From Wolfiporia cocos (lineage: Eukaryota > Basidiomycota > Agaricomycetes > Polyporales > Phaeolaceae): DNA of 64,000 bases. The stretch lies in contig JACCLO010000001.1 of the NCBI GenBank assembly GCA_029448655.1, positions 930,001 to 994,000 of the forward strand. Direction: 5' to 3'. This document shows, in pieces, positions 11,190-23,726 of the stretch (position 1 is the stretch's first letter; each line of letters begins with the position of its first letter). Made by a program: the position numbers and the translations under genes. The notes under the pieces were generated by a model. The model saw only the letters and a program-made list of their open reading frames with translations, ran no database searches and had not been told where the DNA came from.

Positions 11190-13820
11190 CCCAATGCGTG
11201 CTGCCGTGCGGCAGGATCTCGCCAAGATGAGCGTAGTGAAGAGTATAGCATTTCGGATGTCCGGTATGATGACGCCGTTGTTGAGCTGATGAAGTCGTTA
11301 CAGGAACGTAGACATTCATCAACATATCTCGACGACCTCACAGCCCCCATCACATCGACCGCGTGGTCCGTGTTCGTATTCGCTGTACACAGCCTGGCAT
11401 GCACGCAAAAACCAAACCAAGATGCAAGCCAATGGGTCCCGTAGGGTGCTGAGATGCGGCAGTGAGTAGGCCGAGAGACATTGTCGCGCATCTACACCGC
11501 ATTTGTGCCCTGGATTGTCTCGGGATGCCGGCGCGCCCATACGACACTAGACGGCTCTCGAACATGATGTAGATAGACCGAGGATGTCGGCAGTGAGCAT
11601 CGGCTTCCCATTAATATCCACACACCTCGGAGGTTCTGGCATGGCGTGTACGGTCTCTGCAAGCATGATTAAGAGAATGCAGGTGTGGCTGAGCTCTGCA
11701 CCGCCCGATGCTAGTGCTGGTGCTATCAGAGACTGAACGGCGGCTCTGTTGACGGTTGGCCGTTTCAGAAACATTCTTCCGAGCAGACGTGGTCATTTGG
11801 AAGCGCCATAGTCTATGTTTTTGCGGTCCTAGCAGTCGTGCGCGTATCAATGGTGCAAAGCCCGAATTGCGACAGCGCCCGACTCGATGCAATGATGGCC
11901 GAGATCAGCCGAGATCACAAACAAAATGTCGGCTCGAATTTGCTGGCGTAGGATGCGAGATCTCAGTGACCATTAACGGCGTGGGCATCCACCGTGGGCT
12001 ATACGGAGGTGATGTTTGTCGCAAACAGGTGACAGTTAGTTACGCTGGCTGCATTGCCCTCTGGATGATACAAAATCGCATACGACCCATCAAAGATTTG
12101 TGAGACAGTACACATGCAGAAGTCTGTTACATGACGTGCTGCAAGTTGTCTTGAGCTATTCTGGCTATCGCTGCTTTGTCTGTTCACGCTATTGTCCCTT
12201 GGGCTTGCTCCAACGGCTGTGAACAGACCGACCATCTCATCTAAAATAATGTGACCTGCATATGTTACATCGGGGACGGTTAATTGCTCTAGATCTGGGA
12301 CCCCGGCTCTCTCTTTCCCTGTTAGAACTTCTCTGCCTCGTGACTGCCAACTTGAGCGCAATTGGATCTCATTCTCTGAACCTTATTCTTGCTGCAGTGA
12401 GGAGAGGAGCGTTTGATACTCTTGACTATTACTCAGGCAATCACTAGTGCAGAGCTAGCGGGACAAAACAACGTCTTCAAGGGTGGGACGATTGAACCCT
12501 GTGGGTGTCGAACATTCTGGATACGACACTTCGCCGCTCCTTCTGTTGGTTCACTCTATCGCCGTTTTTCCGGAAAGGTGATAGACAGGGATCTGAGGTC
12601 GGTCTGGGCTTCGATACCCGATGAGATAGTAGCCGGAGGCCTTGTACGGGCCTTCGTATGCTATTATGGCGCTTCGGACAATCCAGATGTGCTCGTTATA
12701 GCACAGCAAGTGAGCAGGTGAGTGGATGGACTGTACATGTATGGCATGCCTATGAGAGCCGCGTCGGTAAGTTCCCCCATTTCGAATTGAGCTCCGTAAT
12801 ACAGGCATCAGATCGTGATGGAAGTTGGGCGAGGCGGAGAAGACACGGAGGAACACCGGATTAGTTTATCGTCGGCTTTCTTTACGTTTCTGCGCCACGC
12901 ATCTTCGATGGTGGAATCCTATCTTCAAAATTGCTTGTGGCGTGGTAAGCGACATCAATACCAGTCAACCGCGTAAGTATACATCTTTTATTTTCGCTAC
13001 AGTATATCAACGACTGGCCACATTTTGAAGCCCGAACGCGCTTCCTGTGCAGGCCAGCTCGCCTGAATCTGACGAGTGGCCGTTGTTAATGCTTCTCTCG
13101 AAGCAGTCACGAAGCCATCACATAACCTGAATAGCGACCCCACCTGAAAAGAGAACTCAATGAATACGTCATCCCGTACTGCACCCGGGCGACATTAATT
13201 GACAGCAAGATCATGCGGCACACCACATTCAAAGCTTAGCACTCGTCAAGACCCGGGAGTCTTGACATTCGCGTCGTTCAAGCTCGGGCGTAATGCATTC
13301 ATAATGCACTATCGCGTGCTTTGGTTTTGACGTCCCACTATGTCAAGTGGAAGCTAGGGCTTCAGGCATATGTGCCCTGACGATGCAGTCGGTAAGCTAC
13401 CATATTGTCATGTTAGCGGGCGGAGTCTGGGCCTGAATTTATAACGCTGCACTGGATAGGTTTGGAACACTATCATCATTTGTGCGAAAACCAAGGCTGA
13501 CCATGATGATCATGCACCGTTACGGTCCTTCGCTGCGCGTACCTTGGAGCATGCTATAAGCTCTTTAATCTACCCTGATATAGGTTCAGAAGGTCGTGGA
13601 CGTCGAAATGGACCCTTGTGAGAGTCTAGAAGTGCTCGAGTACACGTACGCAAAAGACGGAGTTGGGATAAAAGCATACATCGGCGGATCTCCGAGTATG
13701 GTAGCGTTTGCTGTGCGCCGTTGACCCTGAATACTGAAAGTGGTTAGAATAGCCAGGGACACCCAAAATCCATAAAGGCCATCCACTTTCCCACTTCTCC
13801 TCAGACTCCCATTCACATCG
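11190..13820. other. No recognisable gene
   Basis: Open frames here are short and overlap on both strands (for example 12413-12721 plus), with no motif, repeat or splice pattern that I can tie to a protein. Degenerate gene remnants cannot be excluded. Confidence 0.5.
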
Positions 13821-13823
13821 GCT

Positions 13824-15876
13824 ATGAATTCCTCTCATGCATTGATGTCAAACACTGCGATGGCCGCTCTGAGTGGAGTCAAGGGACCTCCAATGCGAAA
13901 GGAGATTCGTGACCTCGCCCAGGATGAGCGACAATTCTCTCTGTACATCCAAGCATTGAGTTAGCAGCGTCGTGTACTCATTTCTTTACTAGACACTGAC
14001 ATTTCGTATAGACATGATGATGGAAGACCCGAAGTCCAACTTCCTCTCCTTTGACGGTGCTGGTGGTATTCCCGATCTTTTTTGCAACTATCTTGGAGGT
14101 TTGACAGGCTTCAAATCAATCCCAGGCGACTTAGGTGGATATTGTACCCGTGAATCGACACCGCTCCCGGCGCGCCACAGGCCCCCAATCACGCTGTATG
14201 AGGTATCATCGTGTATACACTATCTCATGCCTAGACTAATTTAAGACTGCATCTGCAGCAACGACTAAGCGAATTAGCGATGACGATCGCTCAGGGATAC
14301 GAGACGAATCAGCAGGACTGGCTCAGAAGTGCTACCAATTTGCGAGCTCCTTACTGGGACTGGGCCCTGCCCAACACGGCCGGCCAACCCATGGAAGTCC
14401 CGACGCAGATGCAAGCTCTCGAAGTCGAGATTATGATGGCGGGTGGAGTAAGGAAGCTTGTGTCCAATCCGCTATACTCGTATCGGGATCCACCAAAGCC
14501 CGACCCTGAGCTGAAGTTCGGGTCCTCGTTCGATCAATGGGTGCTGAACGCTATTGGCGATACGTCATTTGACTGGTATTTCCTGCATTTATCGTGCATG
14601 CCAAGGCGTTGAGCTCACACAGCAACTATATCGTAGCACGTATCGTCAGAATGCCCCATGTGTCCGCGATCAGGTCTATCGGTGCCTGCGCCAAGTCCGT
14701 GGCTGGTCGCAATTTAGTGGCCATGATGTGACCGCATCTGCGGACGCCAACGGTCTCGAGAGCATCCATGACACAATGCAAGACGTGATGGGCGGCGGCG
14801 TTCTGCCGCAACATGCCTCTCGAACTCAGGCATTTGACGACGCGTCGTCCGGCGTCCATATGTCAGACTTCAGCGCAGCAGGTGCACCATCGTTGTATTT
14901 CAGAGAACAAGTTGAACCGTTGATTACTCACTTTCAGGGTTTGACGCAGCATCTTACCTGCATCATGCAAATGTCGACAGATTAGCTTCTCTATGGTCCG
15001 CAATGAACTACAAGGTCCAGATGTCGGAGATACGGAAGCAGCAAGGGATGTTCGCGATGAAAGCAGACAGCTTCGTCGGGCAGAATACCAGTGAGTATCT
15101 GCTGGTTCAGCGTCATATAGCCAGGATTGAAATTGAGTAACGTCTCAGGCTTTACGCCATTCTGGGGTGACAAGGAGTCATACTCCGCATCTTCTAGTGT
15201 CCATGCTCATGAAGGGTTATACTATTCATATCCTGAATTTGCCGGCTTGGGAGGGAAGACATCTGACGAGATCAAGGCTAACATAGAACGGAAAGTCGAG
15301 TACCTGTACGGGACGCGCAAGAAGACCCGACTCAATGTTGGACGTTACTATGAATGGACTATGCATTTCAAGTTCAAGAGGTTCGAGATAGGCCGTAGCT
15401 TTGCGCTCCTTGTATTCCTGGAAGAAGTGTACGTCGGGCCAGTCAGCGCCTTCGTTGATGGGAATGCCGAAACATGGGATAACGTCGACGCGGAGATGGA
15501 AGGATTCGTTCACCTCAATGAGGTCCTGGTGGAGAATTACCCGAAATTGTCTGCTGCGCTTCCTCCTGAGGAGGTTGAGCCCCTCCTGGCCGAGAATCTC
15601 TCGTATCGCCTGGTGGGAAGTAAGGTATGGTGTCAATGTTCTTTCTGCGTGTGACTCCAATCCATTCGTTCTCAGCCGGATGGGACAAGGGCAAGCATCG
15701 AGGATTTAAAATCACTAAGGGCTACCACATTCGTGCAAACTGCCGATATCCCGTCCCTGAATCCCTTTGCTCCAGACAAGCCACGGTATCCAATCATGGG
15801 AACACCGGTTTATTGCCACGATCTGCTTCGTGGAAAGCCAGGCCACGTCCTGCAACGTCAATGGAACGACGCGTAG
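13824..15876 (+). pseudogene. Tyrosinase relic with lost copper ligands
   Basis: Exon-like pieces follow fungal tyrosinase (monophenol oxidase, type-3 copper) from end to end: 13824-13959 (MRKEIRDLAQDERQFSLYIQAL), 14012-14202, 14259 onward (RAPYWDWA), then PLYSYRDP, a DQVYRCL...GWSQFS region, LESIHDTMQ, a CuB-like LHHANVDRL after about 14939, and the C-terminal half from about 15150 to the stop at 15876. Family-conserved positions are changed. The first CuA HG region reads as GAGGIPDL, the Cys-x-His of CuA reads CTR, the WHRP signature reads ARHRPP, and the second His of the CuB HxxxH reads Gln. The stretch 14540-14620 cannot be spliced cleanly. The C-terminal exons (about 15150-15626 and 15676-15876, joined by a 49-bp intron) remain open. 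Several copper ligands are missing, so it is unlikely to be an active oxidase. A diverged functional paralogue is less likely. Confidence 0.65.
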
Positions 15877-16185
15877 TATAGCATGGAATTGGATTCCCCG
15901 AGCGTGCAGTATACGAGGCGTTGTATTGTAGTGTCGCTGTACTAATATGGCGGATGTGAGCGAAGCTCCGCAAATCTACTACACCTTGCAACGTCTTTCT
16001 GTGCCACCGTTATTTCTGCGGCTGATATATACGAATAACATAGCGCTTGAGGCTGCAGTGTACTTATACTTCGTAACTGGATATATACGTTCCGCCTCCA
16101 GATGAGCGCGTGAGATCATTGGTAGAAGCTCCTGCCGTAAGCCCTGATTGGAATCTGTGATTACAAGAGACTAGGAGGCGCCCAT

Positions 16186-16406
16186 TGTTGGAACATGGAT
16201 TTGCCGAGGCCGAGCTCGCGCGTGCCTGATCGTCGCGCGCACGTCGGGAGCCGGGTATCGCGTAGCCGGAGGGTGAAACACTATATAATAGCTCGATTTT
16301 ATGTACCGTACCTCATGCGTACCGTACCTCATGCGATTGCCCTACGGGCATCGTCACGCCTGTGGACAAACGCGCCCGCCGAACCGATGTTTTGATTGCT
16401 CTGACA
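16186..16406 (+). mobile_element. Solo LTR, 221 bp, with CCCAT target duplication
   Basis: Starts TGTTGGAACATGG and ends TTGCTCTGACA, flanked by CCCAT at 16181-16185 and 16407-16411. It is the same family as the two 205-bp LTRs at 20007 and 21250. The extra 16 bp is a tandem duplication of CGTACCTCATG-type sequence near 16307-16340. Size and TGTTGGAA..ACA ends resemble Copia-type LTRs; that assignment is inference. Confidence 0.85.
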
Positions 16407-16411
16407 CCCAT

Positions 16412-18155
16412 TCCCCCCCGGTGCTTACGGTGATTGTGACAGCGAATCAAGGCGTTACTTCTAGCCACCACAAAATGTACACGCCTGGAACTCTGCCACC
16501 TAAAATGCGCTATTCTGGCCGACCTTCATGCACTGTGCATATGAGCAAGGCGTGCTACACAACAATACAAAGCGTGGCTTGTATATGTCCAGAAGATGCC
16601 AGGACTCTACGCTACCAGATTGCGTTATTGAGGCAACCATACGCAGCTAGGCGTACGTCGTTTTCGTTTCACTGCTGCGCGGCAACGACTAGCCGCTGGA
16701 ACGGACCACGCGACGCGGACATGTTTCACTTTGATCAATTACGGGGACGCTCCTTGTAGGTGCCGCTCACGACGCGCTCGACATTGTGCGCCAGCCCGTC
16801 ACCGCGGTCCTCGTGTTGCCGCGGTGAGGGCGAGTCGTTTGTGGCGTGGATACTCAAGTTGGAGGACTTTCTACTTGATGACCTTAGCTTAAAGCCTCGT
16901 TCCTGGTCCTGGGAAGACTCATATCGAGCGCGTCGTTGCGCCGACATCGACATGGGCAATGCGTGCGACTATTTTGGCAGGAGAATGTCAGATATAAACC
17001 TTTTAAGAACCCAGAAGATTGGCGGTGATTCGCGTTCAAAGGTACTGCATAGCTTATTGCAGCGATAACTGTAGATAGAGACGTACTGACTATCCATGCC
17101 GAAATCACTTCTGCGCAGTCGTCAACTAAAAATACAGTCAAGTATTCATCTATGGTACTATCTTACCAATTTCTCAGCCCCAAAATTGCCCACCGTAATC
17201 GACCAGGATCCGCCCAAAAATGTCAGTGCCGGCCAGGCTAGTCCATGAGCCAAGCATAATATCCACTCGGAAAAAGCTCAGGCATCCGATGGAGTTATGA
17301 TTACATGGCTGAGAGTGGCAGGACAGTCGCCGGGGCACGTCCTACTGAGACCATGAGCGCTGTATCATTGGCCCTTTTGCAATACGCAAGCCCGTGCAGG
17401 GTGGGTGAGTGTTGCTAAGGGTCCTTGGTAGCTCAGAGGCCAAAACTCCGGATGATCGTAACGTGTCGGAGACGGAATGCTGAACTGTGGAGGAGCCATC
17501 ACATGTCGGACGGATGCTTATAAGCTGGGAGACACGAGTAGACAGTACACACGTCGTTGCGTGCACTTCTCGCGTAGACATGCGAGACCGGCAAAACTCT
17601 GGCAAAATATTCAGAAGCTCCAGTGGCTGTCGTCGGCGTTTTATGCACTCCCGATCCTCAGGTAGCTGTATAACGCCGCATGCTAGGCACAGTGTACATG
17701 GTTGGCGCATCTCCTCTTCCCCATCTGGACCTCCGTCAAGTTTATGTGCCGACTCGGACAGATACTATATCGGTGCTCCTCGAGGATCGTACACCTACAC
17801 GCCTGGGCGAATAGTGGTGTTAACAGGTAGTTTGAGCATGACAGATGAACCTGATAAGGGGCGACATGCACGGGGAGGAAGAGCAGCGAGATCTTGCCAT
17901 AGGCGGTGTGGGGCTGTAGCTAATATAATAAAGCAAAGAGGGGGGGAGCATATCGAATGGCGGCAGAGTAGCGGTAGACAGGGCAGTCAAAGTGGGCGCG
18001 TTGGACGCATTTGAGGCGTTTGATGTCACTGATGAAGAAAATATACGTTCAGACGTGCGTCTGGAGCGGCGTAAATGCGACGAGTGAGATTCCTAAAGAG
18101 TAGAATACATGATCATGAGAAGCTGCACTCATTGAGATGCATCCGCTTACCGTAA
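16412..18155. other. No recognisable gene
   Basis: Only short overlapping frames on both strands. None shows a domain, and no splice-connected set was found. Confidence 0.45.
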
Positions 18156-19452
18156 GACTCCTCGCTCGCGCAGATCCGGTAGCTTAGTCTCAAGCAAGGA
18201 TGGCCCACCGCGCTGCGCTTGGGATGTCCAGACCCAGAAAGGTCCAAAAAACGAAATCGACATGGCGAAGCTTGTGATAGTTTTTGTGGGAGAGCAGCTT
18301 ATCGAGCTGAGGGCACATGTCCTTCTCGAAAGCAGACAGATTCCCTTGCAAATCGTCCTCTGTATTATGCACAAATCGAGGCCGGTCAAAGTTGAGAACC
18401 TTGATGGTCACGGTCTCCCAACCAATGCAGTGCATAAAGTCAAATATCAGTGCTGTTCAGTTGCATGTCACCATATAATTGCGGTGATGACCAGAATTCT
18501 AGAAACATACCAATTAGAGATTTCGCCCGCCTGAAAATTCTTGCCTGGTTCAAAGGTGAAGTAGAGTCCAACTTCACGCAAAGACTGGCTGCTCTGCTTG
18601 ATAAGCTCGAACATTGGCTCCTTGTACTCACCCAGGTACTTGCTATCTTCAGATGCCCAGGGAGATAACTCAAACTTCTGCAGACTGCTGACTACCCTGG
18701 TAGCACACAGATGCTCCAATATCGACTTGTTGGTGAGGACATTGGAAAGGTTTTCGTTGTCTGACCAGATCACCAGCTCTGCGAGCCTCACAGAAGATGG
18801 GTGGCGAGTAATCGAAAGAGCTGCAGGGGAGCCCGTGCTTGTGATTAACGTTGATCAGCCCAAGTGTCGTGACAGGGGAGAATGCGGAGAGGTGAACGAA
18901 GATGAGAGGGTGGAAGTCGCTTGAACTCCAAATGGCACGCCAGATTTCAATGCGCCATAACAGTGACAGCTTCCTAGCACCCATCATGACGAAGGCCCCG
19001 AGATGCGGAATTGACAATCGCTCTTCTTCTTTTCTTGAACCGACCACTGCCAGTGATCCCACTTGCTGGAGAGGATCTGGCTGTGTTCACACTTGTCTCG
19101 TATAGGCTCAGACGTTGCCTCAATTGTACAGGGCGACATGATGCTGCAGCTGGTACTGACACCCTGACAACCTGACACACACTACAACCTAAGACACACA
19201 TCTGGGGGAAGGGGGCTCACACAAAAGTGCCTTCCTGGTCCAGGGCATCTCAGGCTGAAGAGGCCAAGACAAGTTCGCTCAAGACTGTTGGCAGTTATAT
19301 ATACTGCTACACTATTTGTACATGTTATGGTGCGTGGCCCATAGGGCATTGGTGCTGACCTAATCTAAGTGCTGCGTGGCCTGTAATGGCCTTGGGGCAC
19401 TGGTACGGCTAAGGGAGCATGGGATGTCCATGGCGACATAGCAGGTTCGTCC

Positions 19453-21926
19453 TGTCACATGCCAATTTCAAGCCTCTAGACACAGTACCTTTTCCGATCA
19501 TCGAGAGCACCCCTGGGGCTGGAACATGACACTGCACCTAGTAGAAGCCCTGTGCATGAACCACTTCAGGCACTAGCTATCAGCATCATCAGTCACACCC
19601 AAAAACCCTAGTCCCAGACCACCAGTCCAACCACCTAGTCTAAAGCCCAGTCATGAAGCCATACAAGCACAGCACACCAAGGCACGTCCAGCAGCACACC
19701 TAACCCAGCCAAACCACTTGATGTCAACCACTGCACGATGCTCTAAGTACCAAGGCTACACAACGACTCCCGGCTAGAACCACTAGACTACGTCCACCCA
19801 ACCAACCAACACCAATGCCTCACGTCCCCACAAATCACAGCCATTACTGGCTACACGGTCACTACCGACCATGGACCATATGCCATTACTGGCATGGACT
19901 ATGATGGCCTACGGATGGCCTTAAACTTCACAGCACCCTAGTCTACAAGGAACACCGACCACGGGCAGCCCCTGTACGACTGACAACCCTACCAGTCACA
20001 GGGCACTGTCAGAGCAATCAAAACATCGGTTTGGTGGGCGTGTTTGTCCACAGGTGTGACAGTGCCCGTAGGGCGATCGCGTGAGGTACGGTACATAAAA
20101 TCGAGCTATTATATAGTTTTTCACCCTCCGGCTACACGGTACTCGGCTCCCGACGTGTGCACAATGATCAGGCATGCGCGAGCTCGGCCTCAGCAAATTC
20201 ATGTTCCAACACACCCCCTCGAGCGAAGCACATGCAGCGTACGTTTGTGCTTCCTCAACACACCCCCTCAATCATCAAGAAAGACAGCCCATCCCAAAAC
20301 TCCAACATCTAGCCGATAGTCCATGCTCATGGTGAGCTCCGATGGGCAACCCTTAGGTGCAAAGGTAGGGTGCAAGATGTACAACGATTCTTCAACAACT
20401 CCAGCAGCGGCAACAAATTCGATTGGTGCCCTCGACGGGCAGTTTGGCAGTTCGTTCGGTCAGTTCGTCAATTGGTGCCCTTGGTGGGGAGTTCAGTCAT
20501 TCATGCACAGGTTCAATTGTACGTGTGGGTTTGGGATCGGGATTGATCATGCATGGCAGTGTGACACAGAATTGCGCCATGGTAAATATATTCCCTTCGC
20601 TCGTCTCGAACTAAGCAACAGACGTTCCCAGTCACCTGACCAGTTAGAGTACATGCGCACGGTCCGTTACGCTACCTTGTAGATAGGTCACCTGAGCAGT
20701 ATTATGTAAGGCATTTACTGGTCTGCTATTAGGCGCGTGCGCACAGGCCATGCTGCTTTAGGACAAGACATATAGCCAGTAGTTACCGCATCTCTCAATG
20801 TACTTATACTGCGCCAGTCTGAGGCTTACTCCTCAGACTGTTCAATCTATCATGGGTCGCTAAGACCTACTCTACCACCTTACCTCACTATGCTCTAAGA
20901 CTACTTGACTGCATGCCCATCAAGCCCTTAGTCTATGGGAGGGTCACTAGGGATCAACGACGTTGGACGTTGAGTAGTAGGCGGCGGAGGGTAATGGTCA
21001 CAAGGTATTGTGACACAGTGCACGTGCACGGTGGTCGGCAGTCATCGATCGTTCGAATAGATGGCTTCAGCCCCGTCCAAGCAAGGTGAGTCGACAGCGA
21101 CGGCGGAAAGGGTCTGCGGCATAATGACGGCCAGCAGAGCATCGGCGAGCGACAGCATGTGTGCACGATCAAGCAACGCAGTGAGCGGCGGGCTTAGGCT
21201 GCCCCCAGAGCCTCTTGGTAGTAAACCCCCAAGTGGGCTGACGTGATTGTGTCAGAGCAATCAAAACATCGGTTCGGCAGGCACGTTTGTCCACAGGTGT
21301 GACGATGCCTGTAGGGCAATTGCGTGAGGTATGGTACATAAAATCGAGCTATTATATAGCATTTCACCCTCTGGCTACGCAATACCCAGCTCCCGACATG
21401 CATGCAATGATCAGGCACACATGAGCTCGGCCTTGGCAAATCCATGTTCCAACAGGGCACGACGTCACTGGTCACAGCTGAGCACACTTGATCACCCTAT
21501 GTCACCAAAGGCCATTACTGGCCAGTCCCCAATCACACTAAGAACCCCAATCGACAGACATAGAACCCTGCCATTACCGGCAACCCCCCGATTGATGAGA
21601 ACTACTGATCGTACCCAACAGATTGGTAACCCACTCTGATCTGGGCTGTACCCGCTACGTCGCCATGGACATCCAGTGCTCCCTTAGCTGCACCTACGCC
21701 CCGATGCCATTACAGGCCACATAGCACTTAGATTAGGTTAGCGCCAACGCCCCACGGGCTGTGCACCATAACATGTACAAATAGTAGAGTCTATATAATC
21801 AGCCAACAGTCGTGAGTGAACCTCAGACTTGTCTTGGCCTCTTCAGCCTTAGATGCCCCAGACCAGGAAGGCGCCTTTGTGTGAGCCCTCCCCCCGGGTG
21901 TGTGTCTTAGGTTGTAGCATGTGTCA
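19453..21926 (-). mobile_element. Inverted family X LTR nested in a family X LTR
   Basis: Begins TGTCACATGCCAATTTC and ends GCATGTGTCA, which is the family X LTR read in reverse. Flanks are CGTCC (19448-19452) and CATCC (21927-21931), a 5-bp target duplication with one change. It is itself split by the small LTR element 20007-21454. The 19180-19450 and 21650-21920 segments are inverted copies as a result. Confidence 0.75.
20007..21454 (-). mobile_element. Small non-autonomous LTR element, two 205-bp LTRs
   Basis: LTRs lie at 20007-20211 and 21250-21454 in the same orientation. They start TGTCAGAGCAATC and end GTTCCAACA on the plus strand, and differ at many sites, so the insertion is not recent. 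GGGCAC flanks it on both sides (20001-20006, 21455-21460). On the minus strand a purine tract (GAGGGGGTG, 20212-20220) precedes the 3' LTR at 20007. The 1038-bp interior encodes no gag or pol and includes a block (about 20700-20945) shared with 29020-29300. TRIM/LARD-like, probably Copia-related. Confidence 0.75.
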
Positions 21927-22239
21927 CATCCCAAATTGGTGGTTCTTGTTGATCGGTGGTTTGCCGGTAATGGTGGGGTTCTAAGTCTGTGATTGGGGTT
22001 TTAGCATAGATTGGGGCTGGTGCTGGTAATGGCAGGTTTAACAGTCCATGATCAGTGACGTACCTAGTGATCATGGACTGGCTGGTAATGGCCTTGGGTG
22101 ATATAGGGCAACAAGCATGATTGGCTGTGATTGGTGACATTGTGGGTGCTGCCCATGGTTGGTGTTCCTCGTAGACTAGGGCACTGTGGAGTTTAAGGCC
22201 ATCTGTAGGCCATGGCATAGGTTTAGAGCCTCTGTAGGC

Positions 22240-22774
22240 TGTTACAGTCTGCACAGGGACTACCAAATATCTTTTACTAACACCTCACTGGAGAGAGGGA
22301 CTTAGCATTCAACCACTTTATCACACGCCTTATTCTAGGGATCCCTGTTCAACCGGAGACCCTCGTTTCATGTACAACAGCCCTATGCCCATAGTCTTGC
22401 GGAATATCAGGTTCTAGTTGATATCTTGTGTATAACCACAGAGTTCTTACATTTCAGCCACTGTTGCACTCAACCGCAACACTTCTTATTTGTTATCTTA
22501 GCATGCTAGCCTTACAGACTTAGTGGTAGCAGTACCAAGGACACTATGACCTCGATTATAGGATATGACCTGATATAAATACCGGTCAAGTTCCTCAGCT
22601 TGACCTTGTTGAATTACAAGGATCTTATACCTGTTCTCAAAGGCCTAAGCAATTAAGCCTACAACTCGTATACCGACACTCTGACTCTGTGGAGTCCGAC
22701 AAGTAGTGCACTACTTGATACGCTGAGTAACTCGACTTAGTTATTTCAGCTGAATGGATATCCGATCCATAACA
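22240..22774 (-). mobile_element. LTR of family Y inside LTR X
   Basis: Starts TGTTACAGTCTGC and ends CCATAACA. It is the reverse complement of the LTRs at 23727-24266 and 61730-62271. Flanks TAGGC and TAGAC form a target duplication with one change. It interrupts family X at a place that is continuous in the copy at 27117-28174. Confidence 0.75.
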
Positions 22775-23726
22775 TAGACTATGGTTTGCACTCATACAGG
22801 TCCATGCCAGTAATGGCGTGTAGTCCGTGGTCAGTAATGACCATGTAGCCAGTAATGGCTGTAGGGACAGGAGGTGTTGGAGATGGTTGGTTGGGTGGAC
22901 GTAGTTTGGAGTCCTAGCCATGAGTCATTGTACAGCCTTGGTTCTTAGAGCATTGTGTAGCAACTGGCAGCAAGTGGCTTGGGCTGGGTTAGGAGCGCTG
23001 CCTGACACTTCATGGTCTACCTTGCTCATGTGGCTTCCTGACTGGGCATTGGACCAGACAGATGGACTTATGGTCTGGGGCTAGGGTTCCTGGCGTGGCT
23101 GGTGATGCTTATAGCTAGTGCCCAGGATAGTTCATGTGTAGGGCTTGGTTCTAGCTGAAGTGTCAGGTTCCAGCTTCGGGGGTGCTTGTGATGATCGGAA
23201 AAGGTACTGTGCCTAAAGGTTCGAAACTGGCTTGTGACACAACCATGCCTTTCATACAAGCATACATGTCTGCAAGTCCAGAGTCCAATCCCACAGCCAG
23301 TTGATGACTCGCTCACACACTTCCATTGGGAGCTGCAACGACTTTTTCGATGACTGATTGCTCTGTGTGAGCGCTGGGTCTGGAGCACCCGGTGCATGTC
23401 CGATGTGTCTCCATCCAGGCTCTGTGTCACACCCTTTCGTCAAGCTTTCTCTCCTCAGCATGTAAACTGCTCTCTTCGGATTTGCTGCACCTTCTCATCC
23501 CTCTCAATTATTGTCTCTCTCTCCAATAGGTCATTTCCCTGTGCATTGATTGCCTTCATAGACCCTTCCTGCGTGTCTGGCCCGCATCTTAAAAGTCGGT
23601 TACTGCCTCATGCAGTACTGATGTTGTACCACCTCTAGCTTCTTGCACTTCCGCCATGCCTTCTAGGGACTTCGCCCTGCTCACATCACTCTGACCCTCC
23701 TCCATATTCGTTTCAGTGGCAGCATT

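Larger units (their letters stand above)
19173..23239 (+). mobile_element. Outer LTR (family X) with CAACC target duplication
   Basis: Starts TGACACACACTAC at 19173 and ends GGCTTGTGACA at 23239, flanked by CAACC at 19168-19172 and 23240-23244. Without its internal insertions it is about 1 kb and matches the solo LTR 27117-28174 along its length. It is interrupted by an inverted copy of itself (19453-21926) and by an LTR of another family (22240-22774). No internal retrotransposon genes remain. Confidence 0.8.
18160..23461 (-). pseudogene. F-box/LRR-like gene split by a stack of LTR insertions
   Basis: The 5' part (23461 to about 23266) has an F-box-like start (LQLPMEVCERVINWLW). The 3' part (about 19143 to 18160) encodes LRR-like text (LSIPHLGAFVMMGARKLSLLW, FVHLSAFSPVTTLGL, RLAELVIWSDNENLSN, then KLRHVDFVFW). 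Between them lies the 4-kb LTR stack 19173-23239. Taking out the stack and one CAACC copy leaves a 50-nt sequence starting GTATGC and ending CTGCAG, so the insertion appears to sit in an intron. A further intron with GTATGT..AACAG lies near 18500-18440. The frame shifts near 18795, so the 3' part may be broken. F-box proteins are substrate receptors of SCF ubiquitin ligases; this copy is probably not functional, although intronic position leaves some room. Confidence 0.5.

Noticed and set aside
12413..12721. 102-codon plus-strand frame as a gene
   Set aside because: No motif, no intron connection and unremarkable length for chance.
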